The translations under genes were made by a program, and so were the position numbers. From Hymenobacter busanensis (GTDB lineage: Bacteria; Bacteroidota; Bacteroidia; Cytophagales; Hymenobacteraceae), in NCBI RefSeq assembly GCF_008727865.1, contig NZ_VTWU01000005.1, positions 124,001 through 188,000 of the forward strand: DNA of 64,000 bases. Direction: 5' to 3'. Position 1 is the stretch's first letter, and each line of letters opens with the position of its first letter. The notes beneath the pieces are model-generated. The model saw only the letters and a list, made by a program, of their open reading frames with translations, was not told the origin of the DNA and made no database searches. Below, piece after piece: positions 8,960-19,300 of this stretch.

Positions 8960-9880
8960 ATGATTGCACAAATACGCTCCTGGTTTACCGCCGGTATTCT
9001 GGCGGTGGGCGCTCTTGCCAGTACGGCAACACACGCCCAATCGGTTGTTGCCATTGGTACGGGCACTGCGGCCGGCGCCGCCAACGTCTTGCTGAGCACA
9101 ACGACGACGACCAACAAATATTCACGAACCATCACCATCTACACCGCAGCCGAACTGCGGGCTGCCGGGGCCCGGGCCGGCAACATCACCAAAATCGGGT
9201 GGTATAAAGGGGGCACCGGCGAATACACCACCAACGACGCCCAGATGACCATCTACGTCAAGCGCGTAACGGCCGGCGCGCTGCCGGGCGACCCGGTGAC
9301 GTGGGCCACGGAAGTGACGGGCGCCACGCCGGTGTATACCAACTCCACGCTCAGCCTGCCTACCGGCACCGGCTGGAAGGATTTTACGCTGTCGGCCCCC
9401 TTTGCCTGGAACGGCACCGACAACCTGGAGGTATTCGTGGACTGGTTCCGCAACAGCGCCCCCACCGCCGACATCACCTGGCAATACACGGCGGGCACGG
9501 CATCGTCGGGGCTGCATGCTACTCAGGTAAACAGCGCCATTTCCGGGCTGACCACGGTGCGTTACGCTGCCAACCGGCCCAATATTCAGTTCACGTTCAG
9601 TACCCCCGCGGCCGTGCGCGGCGCCCAAACCCTTGCGTTGGCCAGCGTAGCGCCCAACCCGTTCGACGACCACCTAATCCTGCGCTTTGCCGCGCCGCGG
9701 CCTGGGCAAGCTGTAGAGGCCGTATTGACCGATGCCTTGGGGCGCGTGCGCTACCGTCGCACTTTCGTGGCCACTGCCGAGCATAGTCTTTCGCTGCCTG
9801 CCTCGCTGGCTGCTGGCGTGTATCTGCTGAGTTTGACGAGCGGCAACCAGGCGCAGGTGCTGCGAGTTATGCACAACTAA
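8960..9880 (+). CDS. T9SS-secreted protein with C-terminal sorting domain
   Basis: A 306-residue protein started at ATG 8960 (MIAQIRSWFTAG), which gives a normal signal peptide ending near THAQS; an in-frame ATG 14 codons upstream would lengthen it without reason. The middle is a beta-rich Thr/Gly-rich domain (about 30-215) of the type found before CTDs in Bacteroidota; I do not recognise a catalytic motif. The last 75 residues are a type A sorting domain starting SVAPNPFDDH and ending QVLRVMHN. It is expected to leave the cell by T9SS. It is monocistronic and followed by a bidirectional terminator. Confidence 0.82.
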   Translation: MIAQIRSWFTAGILAVGALASTATHAQSVVAIGTGTAAGAANVLLSTTTTTNKYSRTITIYTAAELRAAGARAGNITKIGWYKGGTGEYTTNDAQMTIYVKRVTAGALPGDPVTWATEVTGATPVYTNSTLSLPTGTGWKDFTLSAPFAWNGTDNLEVFVDWFRNSAPTADITWQYTAGTASSGLHATQVNSAISGLTTVRYAANRPNIQFTFSTPAAVRGAQTLALASVAPNPFDDHLILRFAAPRPGQAVEAVLTDALGRVRYRRTFVATAEHSLSLPASLAAGVYLLSLTSGNQAQVLRVMHN

Positions 9881-9942
9881 CGCTTCCGCAGCAGTCGAAT
9901 GCAGCAACAGCCAGTTAAGTGCGTTGCTGAAAAACCGAAAAC

Positions 9943-9973
9943 AAAAAGGCCCTTCCACCGGAAGGGCCTTTTT
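9943..9973. terminator. bidirectional rho-independent terminator
   Basis: A perfect 14-bp stem (9943-9956 with 9960-9973) with a 3-base loop, A-run on one side and T-run on the other, between two convergent genes. Confidence 0.88.
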
Positions 9974-9991
9974 GTTGCGGGAGCGTGCTAC

Positions 9992-10627
9992 TTAGCGGCG
10001 GTTGCGGCCACCGCCCGCGTGGCCATTGCCGTTCGACGGGCCGTTCTGGCTGCGGCCGGGGCCCGGCTGGTTGTAGTCGGGGCGTCCGGGACCGTGGTCG
10101 TTGCGCTGGCTCTGGTAGCGGCCGGGCTGGTTGCCGCTGTTGGCGCGGTAGTCGTCGTTGCGGGCGTAGCCGCGGTTATCGTACCGGTCGGGCTGCCGGT
10201 AACCGTTGGCATAGCCGCCGCCCTGCCAGCGCGGACCGGGGGCCGAACGGTAGTAGCCGGGGCGCCAGCCGCGCGTGTTGCAGTAGGCGCGGTGGTCGTA
10301 GATGAGCCCCCAAGGCTGATGGCCGACGTACTGCACCACCACCGGGTGGAAATAGTAGGGGTCGTAGCCGGCGTAGTAGGCCGGCAGTGTTGGCGAGCTT
10401 ACCCAGTCGTTGTAATACGGGTCGAAAAACACGTACGAGCGGGCGTAGAGGTCGTAGTAGCCGTCGATTTCGGGGATGTAGTAGTACTGCACGCCGCGGC
10501 CAACCGGCGGGCCCCAAGCTGGCGCACCAATGTTGACTTGAACCTGCACTTGAGCCTTGGCCGTTTGGCTGAACACCGAAAGGGCCACGGCCAGCACCAG
10601 CAGAGAAGGGTTGAGCAAGGATTTCAT
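9992..10627 (-). CDS. secreted Tyr/Gly/Asn-rich protein
   Basis: A 211-residue protein from ATG 10627 (MKSLLNPSLLVLA), which gives a signal peptide ending near AKAQ. The conserved core (about 27-120) has GVQYYYIPEIDGYYDLYAR and FHPVVVQYVG. The last 90 residues are low-complexity, rich in Arg, Gly, Asn, Pro and Tyr, and end in GGGRNRR. It is a paralogue of the protein at 10850-11329, which shares the WGP...QYYY.PE..GYYDL core but has a different tail. I do not recognise a named function; a periplasmic or cell-surface location is likely from the signal peptide. Confidence 0.72.
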   Translation of the reverse strand: MKSLLNPSLLVLAVALSVFSQTAKAQVQVQVNIGAPAWGPPVGRGVQYYYIPEIDGYYDLYARSYVFFDPYYNDWVSSPTLPAYYAGYDPYYFHPVVVQYVGHQPWGLIYDHRAYCNTRGWRPGYYRSAPGPRWQGGGYANGYRQPDRYDNRGYARNDDYRANSGNQPGRYQSQRNDHGPGRPDYNQPGPGRSQNGPSNGNGHAGGGRNRR

Positions 10628-10783
10628 GGGGAGAAAAGAAGAGAAAAGCACATCAGCTGAAGTACAGCTAACCAACACAAAAACAGCGCCATATGACCTT
10701 GGTGTACAAGGCCGGTTCTCGGCGGCTGAGTGGGTGTGGGCCAGTGCGCGACTGGCTGAAAACGCGAGCGGCGGAAAAGCCAA

Positions 10784-10817
10784 GCGCCCTCGTCAGTAGG
10801 ACAACTGACGAGGGCGC
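10784..10817. terminator. hairpin terminator
   Basis: A perfect 14-bp stem (10784-10797 with 10804-10817) with a 6-base loop. It lies just downstream of the minus-strand gene at 10850 and upstream of its paralogue. The T-run is weak. Confidence 0.65.
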
Positions 10818-10849
10818 ACGTTTAAACAAGCCCGCGAAAAGCAAGTGGG

Positions 10850-11329
10850 TTAATGCTTGCCCTTGCCATGGCCTTTGCCATTCCCGTTGCCGTTTCCGTG
10901 GCCTTTGGCTTTGCCGCCGCGGTCGTCGACCACGATGACGCCGGATGCGGGGGCCACATAGGTACCGCGCATCTTTTTGGCCTGGCCGGGAGGCATGCCG
11001 TGGGGGTGGCCGTATTTGGTTTTATGCTCGCTGATGCGCACCCAAGGCGAAGCACCGATATAGTCGATAACCACCGGGTGAAACGAGCTGGGATTGTAGC
11101 CGTCGAGGGCCACCAAGCGCTGCCATTTGCCGTCGCGCTGCACGATGTAGCGCTGGGCGCGCAGGTCGTAGTAGCCGCCGTACTCGGGCACGTAGTAATA
11201 CTGAGCACCTGCCGGTACCGCGGGACCCCAACTGGGCTGCGCGATGTTGATGGTAACCTGGGCTTGGGCAACCTGGGCCGAGCCGCACGCGGCTACGAGC
11301 AAGAAGAGAAACAACGAAAACTTGCGCAT
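10850..11329 (-). CDS. secreted protein, paralogue of the 9992-10627 product
   Basis: A 159-residue protein from ATG 11329 (MRKFSLFLFLLVAACG). The signal sequence contains a Cys but the cleavage site looks like type I at VAQAQ. The core QPSWGPAVPAGAQYYYVPE, GYYDLRAQRYIV and FHPVVIDYIG aligns with its neighbour. The C-terminus is a short Gly/Lys/His/Asn repeat (GKAKGHGNGNG...) instead of the neighbour's Arg/Asn-rich tail. The pair is a tandem duplication. Function unknown. Confidence 0.72.
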   Translation of the reverse strand: MRKFSLFLFLLVAACGSAQVAQAQVTINIAQPSWGPAVPAGAQYYYVPEYGGYYDLRAQRYIVQRDGKWQRLVALDGYNPSSFHPVVIDYIGASPWVRISEHKTKYGHPHGMPPGQAKKMRGTYVAPASGVIVVDDRGGKAKGHGNGNGNGKGHGKGKH

Positions 11330-11539
11330 GACGAGTGGAGAAGGAACGGTGAGGCTAGGAATCAGGCAAGAACGAGGCCAAGTTTGTTGTGGCCCTCCGG
11401 TTGGCTGCCAACCAGTTGCACGCGTTGCGAACATCCGTGACGACACGAATGATAATGCGGTTTGTCCGTAACGAAGAAGGGCAGGTAAGCTTCTGGAGCA
11501 GCCAGTCAAGTGCAACGCTAGCGCATAGGCCGCTACATG

Positions 11540-12868
11540 TCAGCGCAGTGAATCGTATTTGGCTTCAGCCGCCTGACGCACCAACTGGTCCATGCTCATG
11601 CCTGTTTCGACGCCCTTGGCCCACCAATAGTCCTTTGGTACCGGCCGCTGTGCAATTTGCTTTGCTAGTGCGCTTACCTTGAGGCTGTCTGTGTGCGAAT
11701 ACGGAACGAAGAGCTTGTAGGCATCGTCGCTGAAGCCGTAATCGAGGTGCTGGTCCATGTTGTACTCGGTAAACATGACCAGCACGATGTCGCGGGCAAG
11801 GTACTGTGCCCGGCGGTCCAACACCTTCATGTTGTTGCCCTCGGGCAATTCACCCGGCCATACAATGCTCTGGTTGATTACGTTATAGAACCAGAACCGG
11901 GAGGCTTTGTCGTCGAAGACGTGCTGAAGGTGGTTGTAGAGGATGGTAAAAACAAAACTGTCGCCGATGAGCAGGGCCGTTGGGCGGCGCTGCCCGGGTT
12001 TAAGGGGCAGGTACTCCACCTGCGGGTACTTCATGGTGCGTGGCGGCGGCGGTATCGGAAGGTTCAGGGGCTTAAGCAGGTCTTCGTCTTGGTCACGGGC
12101 TTGGTCGCTGATTTCGCCGGGCAATAGGCGGTAGTCGCGTAAGTCCTGGCCCAATCGACCTTCCAGATAGCGCACGAGCGTATCACCGGCCAGGGTGGCG
12201 GTGTAGTTGCTCCAGTGGGTACCGTAAGGCGGGAACAGCGGGTACGAGGCTGTGTCCTTCCATTGGCGCACGATGTGGCTCAGGTCGAAGAGGTTGATGC
12301 CGGCTTTTCGCATGGCCGCCGTATAACGCTCGTAATTAGAAGCCTGCCGGGGATACTTGCGGAAGTAGGTAGGCATGTCTTCGGGGGCAAACGAGGCCTT
12401 GCTGGCCGCCGTCACAAACAGGAACAGCTTCCCGCGCCGGGCCAGTGTGTCCTGCACCACGCGCAGATGCCGGATATGCCGTTGCAGCGCCGCTTCCTCC
12501 ACCGGGTCCTTGCCTATGTAAGCGTAGAGGGGGCGCGAGTCGAACAAAACCCCGTTGCGGCCGACGAATATGTTGGGGTCTTTGGTTTCGTGGAACAGGC
12601 TATAAGGCACCTGTCCCCGCCACTTGATAAACCAGACCCGAAACCCGAGGCGGTCTTCCAGGTAGCGTTCCAGCGCGGGCTGGTAGGTGTTGCTTGTCAA
12701 GGCTTCCCAGCTCAGTTCGGGGTGCGGGGCGGGGCCCTCGTAGTAGCCTTCCAGCGAATCGGATGGAAACCACTCAAACTTGGCTTGCGCAGCCGGCAAC
12801 ATCAGCAGTAACAGCAGCGCGGCTGCCATCAGCCGCTTGGCATATACTTTCACGCTTGCGGGTGTCAT
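11540..12868 (-). CDS. AlgX/AlgJ-like SGNH acetyltransferase-related protein (copy A)
   Basis: A 442-residue exported protein with an N-terminal signal (about 10-29). It resembles the AlgX/AlgJ family of periplasmic SGNH-type proteins that accept acetyl groups passed through the membrane by an MBOAT partner and place them on polysaccharide. The SGNH block is LLIGDSFVF (about 297), and the His block is GTHWSNY (about 222). In characterised AlgX the latter reads D-x-H; here the Asp position is Gly, also in copy B. The start lies 14 bases after the MBOAT stop, so the two are one operon. The polymer modified is unknown; no glycosyltransferases are nearby. Confidence 0.82.
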   Translation of the reverse strand: MTPASVKVYAKRLMAAALLLLLMLPAAQAKFEWFPSDSLEGYYEGPAPHPELSWEALTSNTYQPALERYLEDRLGFRVWFIKWRGQVPYSLFHETKDPNIFVGRNGVLFDSRPLYAYIGKDPVEEAALQRHIRHLRVVQDTLARRGKLFLFVTAASKASFAPEDMPTYFRKYPRQASNYERYTAAMRKAGINLFDLSHIVRQWKDTASYPLFPPYGTHWSNYTATLAGDTLVRYLEGRLGQDLRDYRLLPGEISDQARDQDEDLLKPLNLPIPPPPRTMKYPQVEYLPLKPGQRRPTALLIGDSFVFTILYNHLQHVFDDKASRFWFYNVINQSIVWPGELPEGNNMKVLDRRAQYLARDIVLVMFTEYNMDQHLDYGFSDDAYKLFVPYSHTDSLKVSALAKQIAQRPVPKDYWWAKGVETGMSMDQLVRQAAEAKYDSLR

Positions 12869-12881
12869 GAGCGGTAAGTAG

Positions 12882-14345
12882 CTAGAAGCGGAAGTAAATG
12901 AACGGATTGAAGGAACTACCGATAATGTTCGACACGCTCAGCAACAGCAAGACGGCCGTGGTAAAGCTCAGTACCGCTGCCCGGCGCAGGCGCAGGTGGG
13001 TATCGGCCAGCAGCGTCAGCTCCAGCCGCTCGACGCGGGGCAGAGCCGCCATGAAGGAGAAAACGGCTGCCAGCGCCAGCGCCGCCCAGAATTCGTTGGT
13101 GAAGTAGGGGAGCGACTCGCCGGCAACGGTTGAAAAGGCGAACATCCGTTTCAGGTAGTCCAGCGCAAACGTGAGCGTGGGGGCGCGAAACAGCACCCAG
13201 CCCACCACGGTAATGAGGAACGTAGGAATGATGCTCAGTGCCCCAATACGCTGGTAGATACGCAGCAAAAACAGCCGGTCCAGGATCAGGAACAACCCGT
13301 GAAAAGCACCCCAGGCAATGAAGTTCCAGGCAGCTCCGTGCCAGAAGCCTGAGAGGATGAATACGGTCCAGAGGTTGGCGTAGAGGCGCGCGGTTTTCAC
13401 GCGGTTGCCGCCCAGCGGGATGTAGAGGTAGTCGCGCATCCAGCGGCCCAGCGTGATGTGCCAGCGCTGCCAGAACTCGGTGATGGAGCGCGAGACGTAG
13501 GGGTTGTTGAAGTTTTCGGGAAACTGGAAGCCCATCATGCGCCCCAGCCCGATGGCCATATCGGAGTAGCCCGAGAAGTCGAAGTAAATCTGGAAAGTGT
13601 AGGCCAGCGCCCCCAGCCAGGCCAGCGCGGGCGAAACCTGGGCCGGCGTTGTGCCGAAGATGTGGTCGGGCGCCTGGCCCCCCACCATGGCGAAGATGGC
13701 GTCGGCTTGCTGGCCCAGCACATTGGCAATGAGCACTTTCTTGGCAAGCCCTACCGCAAAGCGGAACAAGCCGGCAATCTTGTGGTCGACGGTATCGAAC
13801 GCGCGGCGGTCGGTGAGCTGGCCGGCAATTTCGTGGAAGCGCACGATGGGGCCCGCAATCATCTTGGGAAACAGCATGATATAGAGCATGAAGTCCCAGA
13901 ACGACTTGAGCGGTCGGTTTACCCCGCGGTACACGTCGATGGTGTAGGTGAGCTTCTCGAAGGTGAAGAACGAAATCCCGATGGGCAGCACCACTTGTTC
14001 CCACGTGAGCGGCGTACCGCCCACGGCTTGGCGCACGGCGCTGGCGTTTTCCAGAAAGAAGTTGGCGTACTTGAAATAGAAGAGCATCGCTACGTTGATA
14101 ACGATGCTCATAATCAGGTAAATGCGTTTTTGCCAACCCTCGGCCCGGTCCATAAAGCGGATGAGCACGAAGTTGACTACCACCGAAGCCAGGAACAGGG
14201 CCAGGAAGTTGAGCCCGCCCCAGGCGTAGAAGCCCAGGCTGCCCACCAAGGCCACCAGGTTCTTGAGTCGCGTGGGCACCAAGAAGTATAGCAGGAAGAA
14301 GCCCGGTAGGAAATAGAATAGAAAGAGCGTACTGCTGAAAACCAT
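12882..14345 (-). CDS. MBOAT family O-acyltransferase (AlgI/DltB-like)
   Basis: A 487-residue polytopic membrane protein (about 10-11 segments) of the membrane-bound O-acyltransferase family. The family signature is clear: PYVSRSITEFWQRWHITLG, then RMMGFQFPENFNNPY just before it and the invariant His in SGFWHGAAWNFIAWG at about residue 320. It should move acetyl (or another acyl) groups across the inner membrane to the AlgX-like partner. It lies between two AlgX-like genes. The N-terminal 21 codons are duplicated almost exactly at 16031-16093. Confidence 0.92.
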   Translation of the reverse strand: MVFSSTLFLFYFLPGFFLLYFLVPTRLKNLVALVGSLGFYAWGGLNFLALFLASVVVNFVLIRFMDRAEGWQKRIYLIMSIVINVAMLFYFKYANFFLENASAVRQAVGGTPLTWEQVVLPIGISFFTFEKLTYTIDVYRGVNRPLKSFWDFMLYIMLFPKMIAGPIVRFHEIAGQLTDRRAFDTVDHKIAGLFRFAVGLAKKVLIANVLGQQADAIFAMVGGQAPDHIFGTTPAQVSPALAWLGALAYTFQIYFDFSGYSDMAIGLGRMMGFQFPENFNNPYVSRSITEFWQRWHITLGRWMRDYLYIPLGGNRVKTARLYANLWTVFILSGFWHGAAWNFIAWGAFHGLFLILDRLFLLRIYQRIGALSIIPTFLITVVGWVLFRAPTLTFALDYLKRMFAFSTVAGESLPYFTNEFWAALALAAVFSFMAALPRVERLELTLLADTHLRLRRAAVLSFTTAVLLLLSVSNIIGSSFNPFIYFRF

Positions 14346-14576
14346 TTACGTTACTTAAAAGCTGCAGGTGAGGAAATTCAAAGATACCGGCGTAATGCAA
14401 ACGACCCCAAAGCGGGAACGGGCTTTACTCTTGGATAGTGGCGGGGCAAAAAGCGTTATGCTCAGTGGGTCAGCAAAAATTCCACTCGCTGTGCAGCCTC
14501 TTTTGGCCGACAATTAGTGGAGTTAGAATGCCTCCGAAGCTGTGAAAGGAAACGGCGCTGTTGAGGTAAGGTCTTG

Positions 14577-15887
14577 TTAGTGCAGCCGTTCGTACTGCTC
14601 CACTGCCTCCTCGCGGCTTACTTCCTGCTGGCTCATATTCCTCTGGCTTGCCTTCGCCCAGAGGCGGTCCGATGCCCCGGGTGCTTGCCGGATCTTTTCG
14701 GCAATGGAATCGATGCGGGCGTTGTCAGCAGCGGTAAAGGGAGTTAGCAGCCGGTACAGGTCCTTGCTGAAGCCGCCGTCGAAATTCCGGAGGTTGAATT
14801 CGTTGTACAGGATGATGATGACATCACGCTTCAGGTATTCCTCCCGGTGGTTGAGCTGCCACGTTTGGTCCCCTTTAGTTGTTGGGCCGTACGCAACTTG
14901 TTGTCCGTAGTACCAGAAAGTGGATTCCGGGCTAAATAACTCACTTATATATGGATACAGTAGATTATAGCCAAAACTGTCGCCGTATAGCATCACGTCC
15001 GGACGTTTCTGGTGGCCTTGCAAAGGCTTGAATTGCACCAGCGGATAAGCCATGGTGAAGGCCGTGGGAGGCCACAGCAGGTTCATGGCTTTGGCAATGT
15101 CGTCGTCCGGGTTGCGGGGCTCGTCGGTAATATCCAGCTGAGTCACGGCATAATCGGGCAGGTCTAGTTGGGTGCGGTGCTCGATGTAGTGCACCAAGGT
15201 GTCCACAGCCCGCTCGGTACCATAGCCGCTCCAATGGAATCCGCCGCGCGGAAACAGCGGGTAAGAAGCCGTATCCTTCCACACCCGAAACGCGCGACTG
15301 AGGTCTAGTAAGTTGACGCCCGCCTGCTGCATAGCGGCGGCGTAGGCCATGTAATTGGAACGGCCACGCGGCTGCCGACGGTAATAAGCCGGGTGCGCTT
15401 CAGCATAGAAAGTCGTCTTGGCGGGAGCAATAACGAATACCAGGAGCTTGCCGCGGTGCCGCAACGAATCCTGCACGGCTTTGAAACGCTGCACATGGTG
15501 CTGAACTTCCCGGTCGCCCACGAACCCTTCCCCCAGGTAATCCTTGATGCCGCCAATGGACAACAGCAGATTATCCTCCCCCACCACAGTATCGTTGGCT
15601 TTGGCTACGTTCAGCAAGCTGTATTGAAGCTGATTGCGAAATCGTATTAGCCAAGTCCGAAAACCAATATGGTCTTCGAGGTACCGTTCCAAGGCTGGCT
15701 GGTAGGTATTGGCGGTGAGGCTATCCAAAACCAAGGCTGGTTCTGTGGCTGGCTGGGTACCTGTGTAGCCACCTAGGGCACCTTCTTTCACCCAGTTGAA
15801 TTTGGCTTGCAGCGCTGGCAGCATAAACAGGCTCAGCATAAAAGCTAAGCACACGCGCTTTAGGGTAACTTGTGTGGTGACGTTCAT
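14577..15887 (-). CDS. AlgX/AlgJ-like SGNH acetyltransferase-related protein (copy B)
   Basis: A 436-residue paralogue of copy A with the same order of features: signal peptide (about 8-28), the shared ANTYQPALERYLEDHIGFR block (about 60-78), FHWSGYG for the His motif and MLYGDSFGY for the nucleophile motif. The Asp of D-x-H is again absent. It is the first complete gene of a minus-strand run (copy B, MBOAT, copy A), separated from the MBOAT gene by 231 bases in which I see no gene. Two copies around one MBOAT gene suggest either two acceptors or a partly lost second cassette. Confidence 0.82.
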   Translation of the reverse strand: MNVTTQVTLKRVCLAFMLSLFMLPALQAKFNWVKEGALGGYTGTQPATEPALVLDSLTANTYQPALERYLEDHIGFRTWLIRFRNQLQYSLLNVAKANDTVVGEDNLLLSIGGIKDYLGEGFVGDREVQHHVQRFKAVQDSLRHRGKLLVFVIAPAKTTFYAEAHPAYYRRQPRGRSNYMAYAAAMQQAGVNLLDLSRAFRVWKDTASYPLFPRGGFHWSGYGTERAVDTLVHYIEHRTQLDLPDYAVTQLDITDEPRNPDDDIAKAMNLLWPPTAFTMAYPLVQFKPLQGHQKRPDVMLYGDSFGYNLLYPYISELFSPESTFWYYGQQVAYGPTTKGDQTWQLNHREEYLKRDVIIILYNEFNLRNFDGGFSKDLYRLLTPFTAADNARIDSIAEKIRQAPGASDRLWAKASQRNMSQQEVSREEAVEQYERLH

Positions 15888-16015
15888 GCTGCAAAAACAG
15901 AAGTGAATGAACGCTCAAACGGCCAATTTGCGGTACGCTGCCCCAGGCCCTGGTATTGCGACAATACAGGAAAAGACATTTCAATGATTAAATTAGTCAA
16001 CTGATTATACTTTAG

Positions 16016-16093
16016 TTATATAGATGTAATGAAATACAGCAGGAAGAAGCCCGGTAGGAAATAGAACAGAAAGAGCGTACTGCTGAAAACCAT
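16016..16093 (-). pseudogene. truncated 5' stub of a second MBOAT gene
   Basis: From ATG 16093 the minus strand reads MVFSSTLFLFYFLPGF..., identical at the protein level to the first 21 residues of the MBOAT gene at 14345, then four unrelated residues and TAA at 16016. The DNA match covers about 61 bases with two synonymous changes. Upstream sequences of the two starts do not match, and there is no further similarity after the break. It precedes AlgX copy B just as the intact MBOAT gene precedes copy A, so it is best read as the remains of a duplicated MBOAT-AlgX cassette. The flanking stretch (about 15960-16030) is AT-rich compared with the rest. Confidence 0.75.
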
Positions 16094-16329
16094 GCGAAAC
16101 CGGGGTGGAGTAAAGTAACGGCAGCCTAAAGCTAGGGCGTAGGGCAACAACGCGCCAAACAACCGCACCTTTTACCCGGCTTGGGTGTTGCAACCAACTG
16201 TCCCCGGCCCCTCGCGTATGCCTGACCAGGGACCGAGTATATTCCAACGCGGTTGGTTCGCAATGCTATTCCGGCTAGCTAACGGGCCACGGTTTACGTA
16301 CTTTCGCGGGCTTATCAGCTACGCATTGC

Positions 16330-19300
16330 ATGGCTAAGAAAAAAACAGCGGCTGCGGCCACCACGGCGGCTCCAGCTGCTCCCAAGTCAACTTCCAAAAA
16401 AGCCAGTTCAGCGCCAGCGGCTGCCAAGCCCGGCCGCAACGGCCACGCCCAGCCGGAGCCGCTCGTTCTGGTGGCGCCTGCTGCGGCGGCTGTCCACTCG
16501 TCGGCGGCTACCATTGAGGCGCCGTTTATTGAAGTGTATGGCGCGCGGGAGCACAACCTGAAGAACGTATCCATCAAGATTCCGCGCGGCAAGCTGGTGG
16601 TGTTTACCGGCATTTCGGGCTCGGGCAAGTCGTCGTTGGCCTTCGACACGATTTACGCCGAGGGCCAGCGCCGCTACATGGAGACGTTTTCGGCCTACGC
16701 CCGCTCGTTCATGGGTGGCCTGGAGCGCCCCGATGTCGACAAGATTGAGGGCCTCTCGCCGGTTATCAGCATCGAGCAGAAGACCACCTCGCGCAACCCG
16801 CGCTCCACGGTGGGCACCATCACCGAGATATACGACTTCCTGCGTCTGCTCTACGCCCGTACCGCCGAGGCTTTCAGCTACGCCACGGGTAAGAAGATGA
16901 TCCGGCAGTCGGACGACCAGATCATTAACTACATCCTCAAGCACTTCGCCGACAAAAAGCTGGTGGTGCTGGCGCCCGTGGTGAAAGGCCGCAAAGGCCA
17001 CTACCGCGAGCTGTTCCAGCAGATTGCCAAGCTCGGCTTCACCAAGGTGCGCGTCGATGGCGAGCTGCTCGACATTACGGCCAAGATGCAGGTGGACCGC
17101 TACAAAATCCACGACATCGAAATCGTCATCGACCGGCTGGTGGTGAAGGAAGAAGACCGGTTCCGCCTGTCCGGCTCGGTGCAGAACGCGCTGACCCACG
17201 GCAAAGGCACGGCCCTGGTGCTCGACCCCGATTCCAAGAAGACGCAGTTTTTCTCGCGCTTTCTAATGGACCCGACCACCGGCATTGCCTACGACGACCC
17301 GGCGCCCAACACCTTCTCGTTCAACTCACCCTACGGCGCCTGCCCCACCTGCAACGGCCTGGGCGAAATCCAGCAGATTACCGAGGAATCGGTGATGCCC
17401 GACCCCAAGCTGAGCATCAGCCGCGGCGGCATTGCGCCGCTGGGTGAGTACCGCGACATCTGGATTTTCCAGCAGATCGGGCTGATTCTCAAGAAGCACA
17501 AAGCTACGCTCTCCACGCCCATCGAGAAGCTGCCTGCCGAGCTGGTGCAGCGCCTGCTGCACGGAATCGAAGCCGACGAAGACGCCGACGACAAGAAAAA
17601 AGCCACCTACTCCGAGCCGTTCGAGGGCATCATTCCCTTCCTGCGCCGCCAGATGGAGTCCGATTCGGAGAACATCCGGGAGTGGATTCAGCAGTACACG
17701 CAGGCCACCGAATGCCCCGAGTGCCACGGCTACCGCCTCAAGAAAGAGAGCCTGCACTTCCGCATGGCCGACAAGCACATCGGTGAGCTGTCGGTGATGG
17801 ACATCGGCGAGCTGGCCCGCTGGTTTGAGGGCTTGGAAGACCGCCTGAGCGACCGGCAGAACCTGATTGCCCGCGAGCTGCTCAAGGAAATCCGCAAGCG
17901 TATCGGCTTCCTGCTCGAAGTAGGCCTGGAATACCTGAACCTGCACCGCTCGGTGCGCACGCTCTCCGGTGGCGAGTCGCAGCGCATTCGTCTGGCCACC
18001 CAAATTGGTACCCAGCTCGTGGGCGTGCTCTACATCATGGACGAGCCCAGTATTGGCCTGCACCAGCGCGACAACGAGCGGCTCATCAACGCCCTCAAGC
18101 ACTTGCGCGACCTGGGCAACTCCATCATTGTGGTGGAGCACGACAAAGACATGATTCAGCACGCCGACCACGTGCTCGACATCGGCCCCGGCGCCGGCAT
18201 TCACGGCGGGCACGTGGTGGCCGAAGGCACGCCCGAGGAGTTCCAGCGCAGCGGCTCGCTCACGGCCCAGTACCTCAACGGCGACAAGCACATTGAGCTG
18301 CGCAAGAAAAAGCGCACCGGCGAAGGCACCGAACTGGTGCTGAAAGGTGCTAAAGGCCACAACCTCAAGAACGTGACGCTAAAGGTGCCGCTGGGCAAGC
18401 TGGTAGCCGTTACGGGCGTATCGGGCTCGGGCAAGTCGTCGCTCATTCACGACACGCTCTACCCGATCCTGAACAAGTACTTCTTCAACGCCAAGCGCGA
18501 GCCGCTGGCCTACGGCAGCATTGAAGGCTTGGAGCTGATTGACAAGGTTATCGAAGTGGACCAGTCGCCGATTGGGCGCACGCCACGCTCGAACCCGGCC
18601 ACCTATACCGGCGTGTTCACCGAAATCCGCCAGCTCTACGCCAACCTGCCCGAGGCCAAAATCCGCGGCTACGGCCCCGGCCGTTTTTCCTTCAACGTGA
18701 AGGGCGGCCGCTGCGAAACCTGCGAGGGTGCCGGCATCCGCACCATCGAAATGAACTTCCTGCCCGACGTGCACGTGCAGTGCGAAACCTGCAAGGGCCG
18801 CCGCTACAACCGCGAAACGCTGGAGGTGCGCTTCAAGGGCAAGTCCATCACCGACGTGCTCGACATGACCATCGAGAAGGCCGTCGATTTCTTTGAGTTT
18901 CAGCCGCGCATCCTGCGCAAAATCAAGACGCTGAGCGAAGTAGGGTTGGGCTACATCACGCTGGGGCAGCAAGCCACCACGCTATCGGGCGGCGAGGCGC
19001 AGCGCGTGAAACTGGCCACCGAGCTAAGCAAGAAGGACACCGGCAAAACCTTCTACATTCTCGACGAGCCCACCACCGGCCTGCACTTTGAGGACATCCG
19101 TCACCTGGCCGATGTGTTGCAGAAGCTGGCCGACAAGGGCAACACGGTCCTCATCATCGAGCACAACCTCGACCTGATCAAAGTCGCCGACCACATCATC
19201 GACCTTGGGCCCGAAGGCGGCGCGGGCGGCGGCACCATTGTGGCGCAGGGTACGCCCGAGCAAGTGGCCAAGGTGAAGAAGGGCCACACGGCCCGGTTCC

